From: Sphingomonas sp. Leaf242
Lineage (GTDB): Bacteria > Pseudomonadota > Alphaproteobacteria > Sphingomonadales > Sphingomonadaceae
Assembly: GCF_001422045.1 (NCBI RefSeq)
Contig: NZ_LMLW01000009.1
Location: forward strand, 248,001-312,000
Length of the DNA: 64,000 nt
Reading direction: 5' to 3'
This document shows, piece by piece, positions 9,171 to 17,069 of the stretch (position 1 is its first letter; each line of letters starts with the position of its first letter). A program made the position numbers and the translations under genes. The notes below the pieces were generated by a model that saw nothing but the letters and a program-made list of their open reading frames with translations, made no database searches and had not been told where the DNA came from.

Positions 9171-9578
9171 TTGGCCACTTCCCCTACTGCCCCTCGCGCG
9201 ACCGACCCCGAAGAGGTTGAGGCACTGCATCGCCTGATCCTCGCGTCGCTCGACGACGACCAGGCGGTCGAGACCATCTCGATCCCGCTCGCGGGCAAGA
9301 CCAGCATCGCCGATTACATGGTGATCGCCAGCGGTCGTTCGACCCGCCAGGTTGCCTCGATGGCGCAGAAGCTGGCCGAGCGGATCAAGGCCGAGTTCAA
9401 GCGCCCGGTGAAGATCGAGGGCCTGCCGACCGCCGACTGGGTGCTGATCGACGCGACCGACGTCATCGTCCACCTGTTCCGCCCCGAAGTCCGCAGCTTC
9501 TACAATCTGGAGCGGATGTGGGCATTCGGCGACGCACCAGCGCCGCCGCCCGTGCCGACCTTCACCGACGAAGACTAA
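9171..9578 (+). CDS. rsfS: Ribosomal silencing factor RsfS
   Basis: A 135-residue protein with the RsfS/Iojap fold: LADYMVIASGRSxRQVxxxA-like segment near residues 45-60, then IEGLPTADWVLIDATDVIVHLF, the family hallmark, and the RSFYNLERMW ending. RsfS binds ribosomal protein uL14 and blocks subunit joining in starved cells. The start is a TTG at 9171, with AGGAG at 9161-9165, one base after the nadD stop, so coupled translation is likely. A Pro-rich tail of about 15 residues follows the domain. Confidence 0.93.
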   Translation: MATSPTAPRATDPEEVEALHRLILASLDDDQAVETISIPLAGKTSIADYMVIASGRSTRQVASMAQKLAERIKAEFKRPVKIEGLPTADWVLIDATDVIVHLFRPEVRSFYNLERMWAFGDAPAPPPVPTFTDED

Positions 9579-9596
9579 GCCGGCTCCGAGGCGGCG

Positions 9597-10019
9597 ATGC
9601 TGCTCCACATCGTCGCCCGCGGTCGGATCGGGCGCTCGCCCGAGGCCGACCTCGTCGACCGCTATCTAAAGCGCATCGTCTGGCCGACCAAGGTCAGCGA
9701 GCTCCCCGACACCGGCGGCAAGATCCCGCTGGTCGGCGAGCAGACCAAGCGCATCCTGCTCGACGAGAAGGGCGAGACGCTGTCGTCGACGCAGTTTGCG
9801 CAAAAGCTCGAGCGATGGCGCGACGACGGCGTGCGCGAGGCACGATTCATGATCGGGGCGGCCGACGGCTTCGACGATGCGGCGCGCGACGAGGCGGACC
9901 TGCTGTTCTCGTTCGGCCGCGCGACCTGGCCGCATCTGCTCGCGCGCGCGATGCTCGCCGAACAACTCTTCCGCGCCACCAGTATCCTTGCCAACCACCC
10001 CTATCACCGCGAAGGGTGA
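9597..10019 (+). CDS. rlmH: 23S rRNA (pseudouridine1915-N3)-methyltransferase RlmH
   Basis: A 140-residue SPOUT-class methyltransferase. The knot region contains FMIGAADGF (the family GGADG motif with an Ala replacing the second Gly) and the C-terminal RAMLAEQLFRATSILANHPYHR, near-invariant in RlmH. It uses SAM to methylate pseudouridine 1915 of 23S rRNA on assembled 70S ribosomes. ATG 9597 is 18 bases after rsfS, so the two ribosome genes are probably co-transcribed with nadD. The length is slightly shorter than the 155 residues typical of E. coli. Confidence 0.93.
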   Translation: MLLHIVARGRIGRSPEADLVDRYLKRIVWPTKVSELPDTGGKIPLVGEQTKRILLDEKGETLSSTQFAQKLERWRDDGVREARFMIGAADGFDDAARDEADLLFSFGRATWPHLLARAMLAEQLFRATSILANHPYHREG

Positions 10020-10022
10020 TGC

Positions 10023-11189
10023 ATGAGGGTAGGGGGCGTTCTCGCGATCGCGGCGCTGTTCGCGGCGGCGGGGGTAACCGCACAGACCGACGCGCCCGAG
10101 CTGGCGACCGAGCAGCAACGTCTGGTCGCGGCGAAACGCGACGCCGCGCTCGCCGCCGCCCGCGCCGCCAAGCTCGCCGCGGCGGCCACGCAGGAGCGCA
10201 ACGCCGCCGACAAGGCGCGCCGTGAAGAGCAGGCTTTAGCCGCCCGCGTAACAGCTGCCGAAGCAAACCTGGCGACCGCAAGTGCGCGCGTAACGCTGGT
10301 TGAGCGCCTGCTGGCCGATCAACGCGCCAAGCTCGGTCGCGCGCAAGCCCCCGTCGCCCGGCTCCTCGCAGCATTGGAATCCCTCGCCCGCCGCCCGACG
10401 ATCGTCGCGGTCGCGCAGCCGGGATCGGTCGACGACCTCGTCCATGTCCGCGCTGTTCTCGGCAGCGCGCTCCCCGTGGTCCGCCAGCGTACCGAAATGG
10501 TCCGCATCGAACTCGCCGAAACACGTCGCCTGCAAGCCAGCGCCACGCTCGCCGCCAAGGCCTTGGCAGACGGTCGCGCGCGCCTGGAGAACGACCGCAT
10601 CGCGCTAGCCACTCTTGAAGCGCGCCATCGCCAGCGTAGCCAGGCGTTCGGCCGCGGCGCGCTCAGCGAGTCCGATCGCGCACTGGCGCTCGGCGAACGC
10701 GCGCGCGATCTGGTCGACGGCATGGCCGCCACCACCAACGCCAAGGCGACCGCGGCCAGCCTGATCGCGCTCGCCGGTCCGATCCCCCGCCCGATCGCGC
10801 CCGGCACCCCGCCCCCGTCGCCACCGCGCGGCGTGTACCGTACGCCGGTAGCGGGCAGGCTCGTCACCGGCTTCGACGAGGTTTCGGACTCCGGCGTCCG
10901 ATCGCGCGGCCTGACCTTCGCCACCGCCCCCCGCGCGCGCGTCGTCGCACCCGCGGCCGGCACGGTCCGCTACGCGCGTCGGTTTCGCGACTACGGCATG
11001 ATCGTCATCATCGACCACGCCGACGGCTGGACGAGTCTCGTGACGGGCCTCGCCGCAACCACCGCCAAGTCTGGCAACCACGTAGCGATCGGTGCCCCGC
11101 TCGGCACCGCACCCAGCGAAGACCCCCGCATCACCGTCGAACTCCGGCGCCGGGGGCGGCCCGTCGACGTCGCTTCGTTGATCAACTGA
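10023..11189 (+). CDS. EnvC-like murein hydrolase activator (degenerate LytM)
   Basis: A 388-residue exported protein: signal peptide (1-20, ending VTA), a long Ala/Arg/Glu-rich coiled coil (about 25-240), a Pro-rich hinge (PRPIAPGTPPPSPPRG) and a C-terminal peptidase M23/LytM domain (about 275-385). In the LytM domain the expected zinc-ligand positions are occupied by other residues (SRGLTFAT in place of HxGxD, VELRRRG in place of HxH). That is the EnvC pattern: an inactive LytM that switches on amidases such as AmiC, present here at 44786. ATG 10023 lies three bases after the rlmH stop. Confidence 0.85.
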   Translation: MRVGGVLAIAALFAAAGVTAQTDAPELATEQQRLVAAKRDAALAAARAAKLAAAATQERNAADKARREEQALAARVTAAEANLATASARVTLVERLLADQRAKLGRAQAPVARLLAALESLARRPTIVAVAQPGSVDDLVHVRAVLGSALPVVRQRTEMVRIELAETRRLQASATLAAKALADGRARLENDRIALATLEARHRQRSQAFGRGALSESDRALALGERARDLVDGMAATTNAKATAASLIALAGPIPRPIAPGTPPPSPPRGVYRTPVAGRLVTGFDEVSDSGVRSRGLTFATAPRARVVAPAAGTVRYARRFRDYGMIVIIDHADGWTSLVTGLAATTAKSGNHVAIGAPLGTAPSEDPRITVELRRRGRPVDVASLIN

Positions 11190-11636
11190 GAGCCGACGGC
11201 TGGCAAGTGTTCCGGATCTGGACCTTGCTAAGACATCCCGTCACGTCGGACCGGTTTGATACTATACCTTTCGAAAAGTATGAGCCGCATTCGTATGGTA
11301 TCGTGCCCCTCCTTGTTCTCCCGCGAAGGCGGGAGCCCAGTCTGGATCCCCGCCTTCGCGGGGAAACACGTCTTACTTGCTCGGAAGTGATAGTCGCCGA
11401 CCGGTTGGGGGGGCGCCGTTCCGCAAATCCAACTCGGTCGAGTATGCGGAACCGTGGATGCCGGAACGAGCCCGGCATGACGGAGCATCGTGGGTACGTG
11501 CCGCCCCGAACGTCACCCCCTAGTCAGCCTCGATTAACCCCGGCCCCGCTTTGCTCCGCGCGTTGCCGCCAGCGTTCCGCTACGCTACGCCGTCACGACC
11601 GTACGACACGTCTTTTCTCAGGTTGCAGGACCATCG
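11190..11636. other. Intergenic region between the envC-like gene and ctpA
   Basis: There is no coding region I trust here. It contains a family C repeat (11312-11370), an inverted pair GTTCCGCA (11418) and TGCGGAAC (11445), and a perfect small hairpin ATGCCGG/CCGGCAT (11458-11478) of the sort common in short mobile palindromes. ATTAACC at 11533-11539, 97 bases before ctpA, is a CtrA half-site candidate. The ctpA promoter is probably in the last 100 bases. Confidence 0.6.
11312..11370. repeat. Palindromic repeat family C, copy 1
   Basis: About 59 bases: CTTGTTCTCCCGCGAAGGCGGGA, a short CCCAGTCTGGAT centre, and the inverted CCCCGCCTTCGCGGGGAAACA. Each half is itself a palindrome around CGAAGGCG, giving a cloverleaf-like pair of hairpins. 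Eight copies are found in this window, always between genes. Confidence 0.9.
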
Positions 11637-13022
11637 ATGCCTCGTCCTATACTGCGTACCCCGTTCCTTGCCGCGACCGCGATCGTCGGCGCGCTGACGC
11701 TGATCCCACTCGCCACCTCGGCGATGGCGGCGGTCGACACCGACACCTACCGCGAGTTCGACCAGTTCCTCGATGTGTTCAACCGCGTGAAGGCGGATTA
11801 CGTCGACAAGGTCGATGACAAGACGCTGATCAAGGGCGCGATCCAGGGCATGCTCGCCAGCCTCGATCCGCACAGCTCGTACGTCGACGCACTCGACTAC
11901 GAGAACCTGCGGATCATGACGGAGGGCAATTACGGCGGCCTCGGCCTGACCGTCCAGATGGAAGACGGCGCGATCAAGGTCGTTTCCCCACAGGAAGACT
12001 CCCCAGCCGCCCGCGCGGGTGTCAAATCCGGTGACTACATCACGCATATCGACGGCAAGCTGATCTACGGCGATTCGCTCGACGAGGCGGTCGGCAAGAT
12101 GCGCGGCAAGCCCGGCAGCAAGATCACGCTCGGCCTCGTCCGTCCAGGCCGCGACAAGCCGCTCGACGTCACGATGATGCGCGAGATCATCGTCCAGAAG
12201 CCGGTGAAGTGGGAAGTCCGCGGCGACGTCGGCTATATCAACATCAACACCTTCAGTGAGCATACCGGTGCGGATACCCGCGCGGCGATCATGAGCATCG
12301 ACAAGTCGCTCGGCCATCGTCCGCTCGGCTATGTCGTCGACCTGCGCGAGAATGGCGGCGGCCTCCTGACCCAGGCAATCGAGGTCAGCGACGCCTTCCT
12401 CGATCACGGCGAGATCGTCTCGCAGCGCGGTCGCGAGAAGACCGATATCGAGCGCTATTACGCGAAGCCCGGCGACGACGCGCACGGCCTGCCGGTCGTC
12501 GTCCTGACGGATCCCGGCACCGCGTCCGCGTCGGAGATCGTCGCCGGCGCGCTCCAGGATCATCACCGCGCGCTGATCATGGGCGAGCGCAGCTTCGGCA
12601 AGGGCTCGGTCCAGACCGTGCTTCCGCTCGGGCCGCAGACCGCGCTCCGCCTGACCACCGCGCGCTACTTCACGCCGTCCGGCCGATCGGTGCAGGAGGG
12701 CGGGATCGAGCCCGACATCAAGGTGCCGCAGCTCACCGATCCCGACTACAAGTCGCGCCCGGTGTTCCGCGAGGCAGACCTCCGTAAACACCTGATCAAC
12801 GAGGTGAAGGCCGACAATGCGGTGCTCGAGGAGGATACCAAGACCGACCCGCGCTTCTCGCAGACGCCCGAGCAGTTGAAGAAGCAGGGCATCGACGATT
12901 TCCAGCTCTATTACGCGCTGAAGACCGTCGCGCGTCTCGGCGGGCCGACTCAGGTTGCCGCCGCGACCAAGCCGCGCCCGATCAAACCTGATGCCGACGC
13001 CGCCAAGGCAGCCACCAAGTGA
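11637..13022 (+). CDS. ctpA: Carboxyl-terminal processing protease (S41A), CtpA/Prc type
   Basis: A 461-residue S41 peptidase: signal peptide (about 1-31), an N-terminal helical segment ending LDPHSSYVD, a PDZ domain (about 88-165, with GGLGLTV and SGDYITHIDG), then the catalytic domain with GTASASE at residues 294-300 carrying the nucleophilic Ser and K322 in SFGKGSVQT as general base. These enzymes trim periplasmic proteins at their C-termini and often control hydrolases of peptidoglycan. It follows the envC-like gene and overlaps dsbB by four bases. The tail after 420 is Lys/Ala-rich and unconserved. Confidence 0.93.
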   Translation: MPRPILRTPFLAATAIVGALTLIPLATSAMAAVDTDTYREFDQFLDVFNRVKADYVDKVDDKTLIKGAIQGMLASLDPHSSYVDALDYENLRIMTEGNYGGLGLTVQMEDGAIKVVSPQEDSPAARAGVKSGDYITHIDGKLIYGDSLDEAVGKMRGKPGSKITLGLVRPGRDKPLDVTMMREIIVQKPVKWEVRGDVGYININTFSEHTGADTRAAIMSIDKSLGHRPLGYVVDLRENGGGLLTQAIEVSDAFLDHGEIVSQRGREKTDIERYYAKPGDDAHGLPVVVLTDPGTASASEIVAGALQDHHRALIMGERSFGKGSVQTVLPLGPQTALRLTTARYFTPSGRSVQEGGIEPDIKVPQLTDPDYKSRPVFREADLRKHLINEVKADNAVLEEDTKTDPRFSQTPEQLKKQGIDDFQLYYALKTVARLGGPTQVAAATKPRPIKPDADAAKAATK

Positions 13023-13525
13023 GCGTGCGTCGCGGGTTGGGCATGACCAAGAACGAAGAGATCGCGCGCGCCATCGCGCTCCTGCTGCCGGCGTTCCTGC
13101 TGCTCGGCGCGCTCGGCTCGCAATATCTCGGCGGTCTGTATCCGTGCGAGATGTGCCATTGGCAGCGCTGGCCGCATTATTCCGCGGTGCTGATCGCGGG
13201 GGCGACGTTCTTCGTTCCCGGACGGTCGCTAAGGGCATCGCTGGTGATCATCGCCGGGGTGCTGATCGGGCTGAGCGGGCTGATCGGCGTCGCGCATGCC
13301 GGCGTCGAATATCATTGGTGGAACGGGTTCACCGCCTGCACCACCACCGTCTCGATGGCCGGCACGACCGCTGCCGAGCGCCTCGCCGCGATCATGAACG
13401 CGCCGATGGTGCGCTGCGATTCGCCGCAGTGGAAGCTGCTCGGCATTTCGCTCGCCGGGTTCAACGCGATCTTTTCCCTCGTCGGTGCGTTCACCATATT
13501 CGCACTCATGAGGAAGACGAGATGA
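13019..13525 (+). CDS. dsbB: Disulfide bond formation protein DsbB family
   Basis: A four-span inner-membrane protein of 168 residues (160 if ATG 13043 is used). The first Cys pair is in YPCEMCHWQRWPHY, the quinone-side CxxC, and a second pair (FTACTTTVS and MVRCDSPQW) lies in the periplasmic loop between spans three and four. DsbB passes electrons from DsbA to quinone. The GTG at 13019 overlaps the ctpA stop as GTGA, which favours coupled initiation; ATG 13043 begins the conserved part. Several DsbA-like partners are in the window (24823, 25590, 38511). Confidence 0.87.
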   Translation: MSVRRGLGMTKNEEIARAIALLLPAFLLLGALGSQYLGGLYPCEMCHWQRWPHYSAVLIAGATFFVPGRSLRASLVIIAGVLIGLSGLIGVAHAGVEYHWWNGFTACTTTVSMAGTTAAERLAAIMNAPMVRCDSPQWKLLGISLAGFNAIFSLVGAFTIFALMRKTR

Positions 13526-14058
13526 GCGGCTGGAAGCCAGGAGACGCCAAGCGGGCGACGGATTCGATGATCCGCGTCGATCAGGCCGGCGAATACGGTG
13601 CGATCCGTATTTATGCGGGCCAGCTTGCGGTGCTCGGCGACCGCCACCCGGCGTCGCGCTCGATCCATCACATGGCGCAGCAGGAAGAGCGGCATCGCGC
13701 GTTCTTCGACAAGATGATCGTGGAGCGCCGCGTGCGCCCAACGGTACTTCAGCCGATCTGGAAGGTCGCTGGCTTCGCGCTCGGCGCCGTTACCGCGGCG
13801 ATCAGCCCGCGCGCTGCGATGGCGTGTACCGCCGCGGTCGAGACCGAGATCGACAAGCATTACGAGGAACAGCTCGTTCAGCTTGGCGCCAGCGACCCCG
13901 AGCTATCGGCAGCCATCCTCGATTTTCAGGCCGAGGAACTCGAGCACAAGGCGACCGCGATTGCGGCGGGGGCCGAGGAGACACCGGGGTATCCTGTGCT
14001 GAGTGCGGCGATCCGGCTGGGTTGCAAGGTCGCGATCGCTACCGCCAAGCGGATCTGA
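13522..14058 (+). CDS. coq7: 3-demethoxyubiquinol 3-hydroxylase Coq7
   Basis: A 178-residue ferritin-like di-iron protein. The six ligands can be followed through RVDQAGEYGAIRIY (Glu), QQEERHRAFF (ExxH), AVETEIDKHYEEQ (Glu) and QAEELEHKATA (ExxH). Coq7 hydroxylates C6 of the ubiquinone ring. The true start is the ATG at 13522, overlapping the dsbB stop as ATGA; a long in-frame extension upstream is spurious because it runs through ctpA and dsbB. A dsbB-coq7 pair links thiol oxidation to the quinone pool that accepts its electrons, an attractive but inferred reason for the operon. Confidence 0.93.
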   Translation: MSGWKPGDAKRATDSMIRVDQAGEYGAIRIYAGQLAVLGDRHPASRSIHHMAQQEERHRAFFDKMIVERRVRPTVLQPIWKVAGFALGAVTAAISPRAAMACTAAVETEIDKHYEEQLVQLGASDPELSAAILDFQAEELEHKATAIAAGAEETPGYPVLSAAIRLGCKVAIATAKRI

Positions 14059-14103
14059 GATGCGACGTTCGAAATGAGAATACGGATTGTGGGAGTGATG
14101 CGT

Positions 14104-14619
14104 ATGAAAATGCTTTTTGCGGCGGCGTTACTCGTCGCCGGACCTGCGGTGGCGCAGACGTCGCAACCCGCGCGCCGCGCGCCGCCTACGCTCGCGCAGT
14201 TGCCCGCCAAAGCGCCGACCCTCGCCCCGGCATTGCCGGGCGCTACCGGCAAGCCGAACACGATCTCGGCCCCCGGCGAAGTCTCGCGTAGCGCGCCCGT
14301 CAACGGCGTGCTGACCCTGTTCGGCAACGAACGCTGCCCGACCAATCAGAACGGCGAAGAGATCGTCGTCTGCGTCCGCCGCAGCGCGCAGGAGCAATAC
14401 CGCGTTCCCAAGGAACTCCGCGAGTTCGTCGTCACGCCCGAAAATGCCAGCTGGGCGACCAAGGCCCAAGGCACGATGGACGCCGGGTCAGGGGTGAACA
14501 CGATCGGCAGCTGCTCCGCAGTCGGCGCAGGTGGCGCCACCGGCTGCTTCGGCCAGCGGGTCAGGGAATCGCGGCTGGAGAACAAGACGCGGGCTGCAGA
14601 AGTCCCGGTTCTCCCATAA
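14104..14619 (+). CDS. Secreted hypothetical protein with two Cys-rich motifs
   Basis: A 171-residue protein with a Sec signal (MKMLFAAALLVAGPAVAQ) and a Pro/Ala-rich stretch to about residue 70, then ERCPTNQNGEEIVVCVRRS and GSCSAVGAGGATGCFGQR. The four Cys suggest two disulfides, fitting its place after dsbB. I chose ATG 14104 because GGGAG lies eight bases upstream; ATG 14074 would add ten residues with no ribosome site. I know of no function, although the NGEEIVVC segment looks like a lineage-conserved sphingomonad family. It lies 45 bases after coq7, so it may share its transcript. Confidence 0.75.
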   Translation: MKMLFAAALLVAGPAVAQTSQPARRAPPTLAQLPAKAPTLAPALPGATGKPNTISAPGEVSRSAPVNGVLTLFGNERCPTNQNGEEIVVCVRRSAQEQYRVPKELREFVVTPENASWATKAQGTMDAGSGVNTIGSCSAVGAGGATGCFGQRVRESRLENKTRAAEVPVLP

Positions 14620-14646
14620 CTCATCGCAAGCGATAGCGCCCTACTT

Positions 14647-14757
14647 CCCCCCTCCCTGAAAGGGAGGGGCAGGGGGTGGGTCGGCTTCCGCAGGCGGCAA
14701 CGCCAGTGGCCTAATTCCGCCAACCCACCCCCAACCCCTCCCTTCCAGGGAGGGGAG
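14647..14757. repeat. Palindromic repeat family A, copy 2
   Basis: The same C/G-run arms as at 118 (GGGGGTGGGTCGG and its inverse), each with an internal CCTCCCT...AGGGAGG palindrome. The centre (about 39 bases) is unrelated to that of the other copies, apart from a TTCCGC box beside the left arm. Confidence 0.87.
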
Positions 14758-14866
14758 CACGTTTTGATCCGGGCGACCCTGCCAGCACACGCCACCCAGA
14801 AAATGCCCCTTGGCTTCCGCGCTGCGCACCCCGTACCGTCGCCCTGGGACATACAAGGGGGCACGA

Positions 14867-15376
14867 ATGGCACTAACACTGGGAAAACGAAAAACCCGTC
14901 TGCGACCGATCGCTGCCGACGGTTACGAAAAGCTTCTCGCCTACGCCGCCATCCTCCTCCTCGCCGCCGTCATGACCGCGCTGATCCGCGGCCGCCCGCA
15001 CTGGCCGGAGGTCCCGACGATCGTCTGGTTCCATCTCGCCACCATCCTCGTCGCGCTTGTGCTCACCCCCATCATGCTCCTGCGCAAACGCGGCGACCGC
15101 CCGCACCGTGCGCTCGGCACGATCTGGGTCGTCGCGATGCTCGCCACCGCGCTCGCCTCGTTCGGCATCCGGACCAGTACCGGCGGCTTCGGCATCATCC
15201 ACCTCCTGTCGATCTTCACGCTCGTCCAGGTTCCGATCATCTGGTGGTCGGCCCGCGCCCACGACCTAGCACGGCACCGCACCAGCGTGCGCGGCATGGT
15301 CACCGGGGCGCTGCTCATCGCGGGCGTGTTCACCTTCCCGTTCGGGCGCATGCTCGGGACATGGCTGTTCGCCTGA
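14867..15376 (+). CDS. DUF2306-type membrane protein
   Basis: With ATG 14867 (AAGGGG at 14855-14860 as ribosome site) the product is 169 residues with four predicted membrane spans, about 22-42, 53-72, 83-102 and 107-124, plus a final hydrophobic segment at 140-165. The RKRGDRPHRALGTIWV and HLLSIFTL motifs with charged loops are typical of DUF2306 proteins, which have no firm function. A basic N-terminus faces the cytoplasm. Next on the same strand, 280 bases on, is the isonitrile hydratase-like gene. Longer starts exist but run into the repeat. Confidence 0.75.
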   Translation: MALTLGKRKTRLRPIAADGYEKLLAYAAILLLAAVMTALIRGRPHWPEVPTIVWFHLATILVALVLTPIMLLRKRGDRPHRALGTIWVVAMLATALASFGIRTSTGGFGIIHLLSIFTLVQVPIIWWSARAHDLARHRTSVRGMVTGALLIAGVFTFPFGRMLGTWLFA

Positions 15377-15518
15377 TACCGGCGCGCGCTGTTCCAGACG
15401 TAACTGTCCTACGGGCAGCAGGGGTGGCATGATGAGCGAATGACGTCGGCAGCAATCCGAAGCGCGTTCGCTAAAACCGCCCCCTACGGTGCGTCGGGGG
15501 CCGACGAAAATGCTGCAC

Positions 15519-15532
15519 CAGCGTCTGCACTT
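15519..15532 (+). promoter_or_regulatory. Conserved upstream element, copy 1 (before the DJ-1/PfpI gene)
   Basis: CAGCGTCTGCACTT, followed by TCTGCACTTC, lies 126 bases before the start codon at 15659. The same 14 bases occur upstream of the radical SAM gene (20845-20858) and the M48 protease (40649-40662), each in the same direction relative to the gene. A further TGTCCTAC lies upstream at 15405-15412. Its role is unknown; the pattern suggests a regulator site or promoter part. Confidence 0.5.
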
Positions 15533-15658
15533 TCTGCACTTCGGTCGCGGGCGCTCCCTGCACGATGCTGGAATCGCGTTGTTTGTCAGCGAGCTAAACC
15601 AATCCGGAGCGAATGTGGCGATTTTCGAGCGTAAGAGCCCATCGCAAGGAGCAACGGC

Positions 15659-16360
15659 ATGACCGAATCGCTGAGCATCGCCTTCCTGCTATTTCCGAAC
15701 GTGACCCAGCTCGACCTGACCGGTCCCGCGCAAGTCCTCTCGCGGCTCGGCAACGCCCGGCTCGACCTGGTCTGGAAAACGCTCGACCCCGTCCCGACCG
15801 ACGCCGGCTTCTCGATCCTGCCGACCGCGACCTTCGCCGGTGTTCCGCGCGCCGACATCCTGTGTGTCCCTGGCGGTTTCGGAACCAACGACGTGATCGC
15901 CGACGACGAAGCGATGGCGTGGGTCCAGGCGATCGGTGCAGACGCGACCTGGGTGACGAGCGTCTGCACCGGATCGCTTATCCTCGGCGCGGCAGGCTTG
16001 CTCGACGGCTATCGCGCCGGGTGTCATTGGGCGCAGCGCGACATGCTGACGCTGTTCGGCGCGATCCCGGTTGACGCACGGGTCGTGGTCGATCGCAACC
16101 GCGTCACCGGCGGCGGCGTCACCGCGGGGATCGACTTCGCCCTCACCCTGACCGCGATGATCCGCGGCGAGGCGCATGCCAAGGCGGTCCAGCTGAGTCT
16201 CGAATATGATCCCGCACCGCCGTTCGACAGCGGCTCGCCCGCAAAGGCCGACGCCGATATCCTCGAAGCCGTTAAGCGGCGAACGGCGCAGCTTGTGCCA
16301 ACGCGCGACGGCGACCTGCGCGCGCTGGCGAAGCGCCGCGGTTACCCTCGAGAGACTTAA
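15659..16360 (+). CDS. inhA: DJ-1/PfpI family protein, isonitrile hydratase (InhA)-like
   Basis: A 233-residue class I glutamine amidotransferase-like protein. FLLFPNVTQLDLTGPAQVL and VPGGFGTND are typical of the InhA branch, and the nucleophile elbow is TSVCTGSLILGAAGLL with C103. In Pseudomonas InhA converts isonitriles to N-formamides; the physiological substrate in sphingomonads is unknown. The protein lacks the AraC-type HTH of GlxA regulators. Its stop codon overlaps that of the convergent dedA gene (TTAA at 16357-16360), so both transcripts must pass or terminate inside the other gene. Confidence 0.82.
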   Translation: MTESLSIAFLLFPNVTQLDLTGPAQVLSRLGNARLDLVWKTLDPVPTDAGFSILPTATFAGVPRADILCVPGGFGTNDVIADDEAMAWVQAIGADATWVTSVCTGSLILGAAGLLDGYRAGCHWAQRDMLTLFGAIPVDARVVVDRNRVTGGGVTAGIDFALTLTAMIRGEAHAKAVQLSLEYDPAPPFDSGSPAKADADILEAVKRRTAQLVPTRDGDLRALAKRRGYPRET

Positions 16361-16989
16361 GGGTGGCGCTTCAGTCCACGCACGCGGTGCCAGATGTAGA
16401 AGCCGACAAGAGCGATCAGGACCACACCGATCAGCAGGTCGGCGCTGTGGAACGCAGCCTTCACACGCGGATCGCTATCCCACTTGTCGCCGAGCTTCAT
16501 GCCGACCCAGGCCAGTCCGAAGCACCAAGGCCACGATCCGACGAAGGTGTAAATGTGGAACGGCACCAGCTTCATCCGCGCTACGCCGGCAGGGAAAGCG
16601 ATGAACGAGCGGATTACCGGCAGCAGGCGCCCGATCAGCACCGCTATGCTGCCCCAGCGGGCGAAAAACCGGTCGGCGGCATCGAGCTCGCCCGGACCGA
16701 TCAGCAGGTATTTGCCCCAGCGCTCGGCCATCGGCCGGCCGCCGCGCTTGCCGATCTCGTACGCGACGATCGAGCCGAGGTTGCACCCGATCGCCCCCGC
16801 GGTGGCGGCGAGATACAGGTCGAACCGCCCGGTCGAGACGAGATAGCCGGCGAACGGCATGATGATCTCGGACGGCAGCGGGATGCACGCGCTCTCGATC
16901 GCCATGAGCAGCGCGATGCCGACATAGCCACCCGACGAGATCACGCCGATCGTGAAGGTGGCGAGGGTCGCCAGAATCTTTTCGAACAT
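16357..16989 (-). CDS. DedA family membrane protein
   Basis: A 210-residue SNARE-associated/DedA protein. It has the family core IESACIPLPSEIIMPFAGYL near the N-terminus, GCNLGSIVAYEIGKRGG, RFFARWGS and the GRLLPVIRSFIAFPAG motif, with about five hydrophobic segments. DedA proteins are lipid scramblases or flippases, some acting on undecaprenyl phosphate. It diverges from the aldo/keto reductase with 80 bases between start codons and converges on inhA with overlapping stops. Confidence 0.88.
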   Translation of the reverse strand: MFEKILATLATFTIGVISSGGYVGIALLMAIESACIPLPSEIIMPFAGYLVSTGRFDLYLAATAGAIGCNLGSIVAYEIGKRGGRPMAERWGKYLLIGPGELDAADRFFARWGSIAVLIGRLLPVIRSFIAFPAGVARMKLVPFHIYTFVGSWPWCFGLAWVGMKLGDKWDSDPRVKAAFHSADLLIGVVLIALVGFYIWHRVRGLKRHP

Positions 16990-17069
16990 GGATCGGCCGA
17001 TTGCGCGAACCGGGCGCGGAAGGGAAGAGGCAATCGGAACCGTCGGCCATGTCGTGCGCTGTTTGCGGC

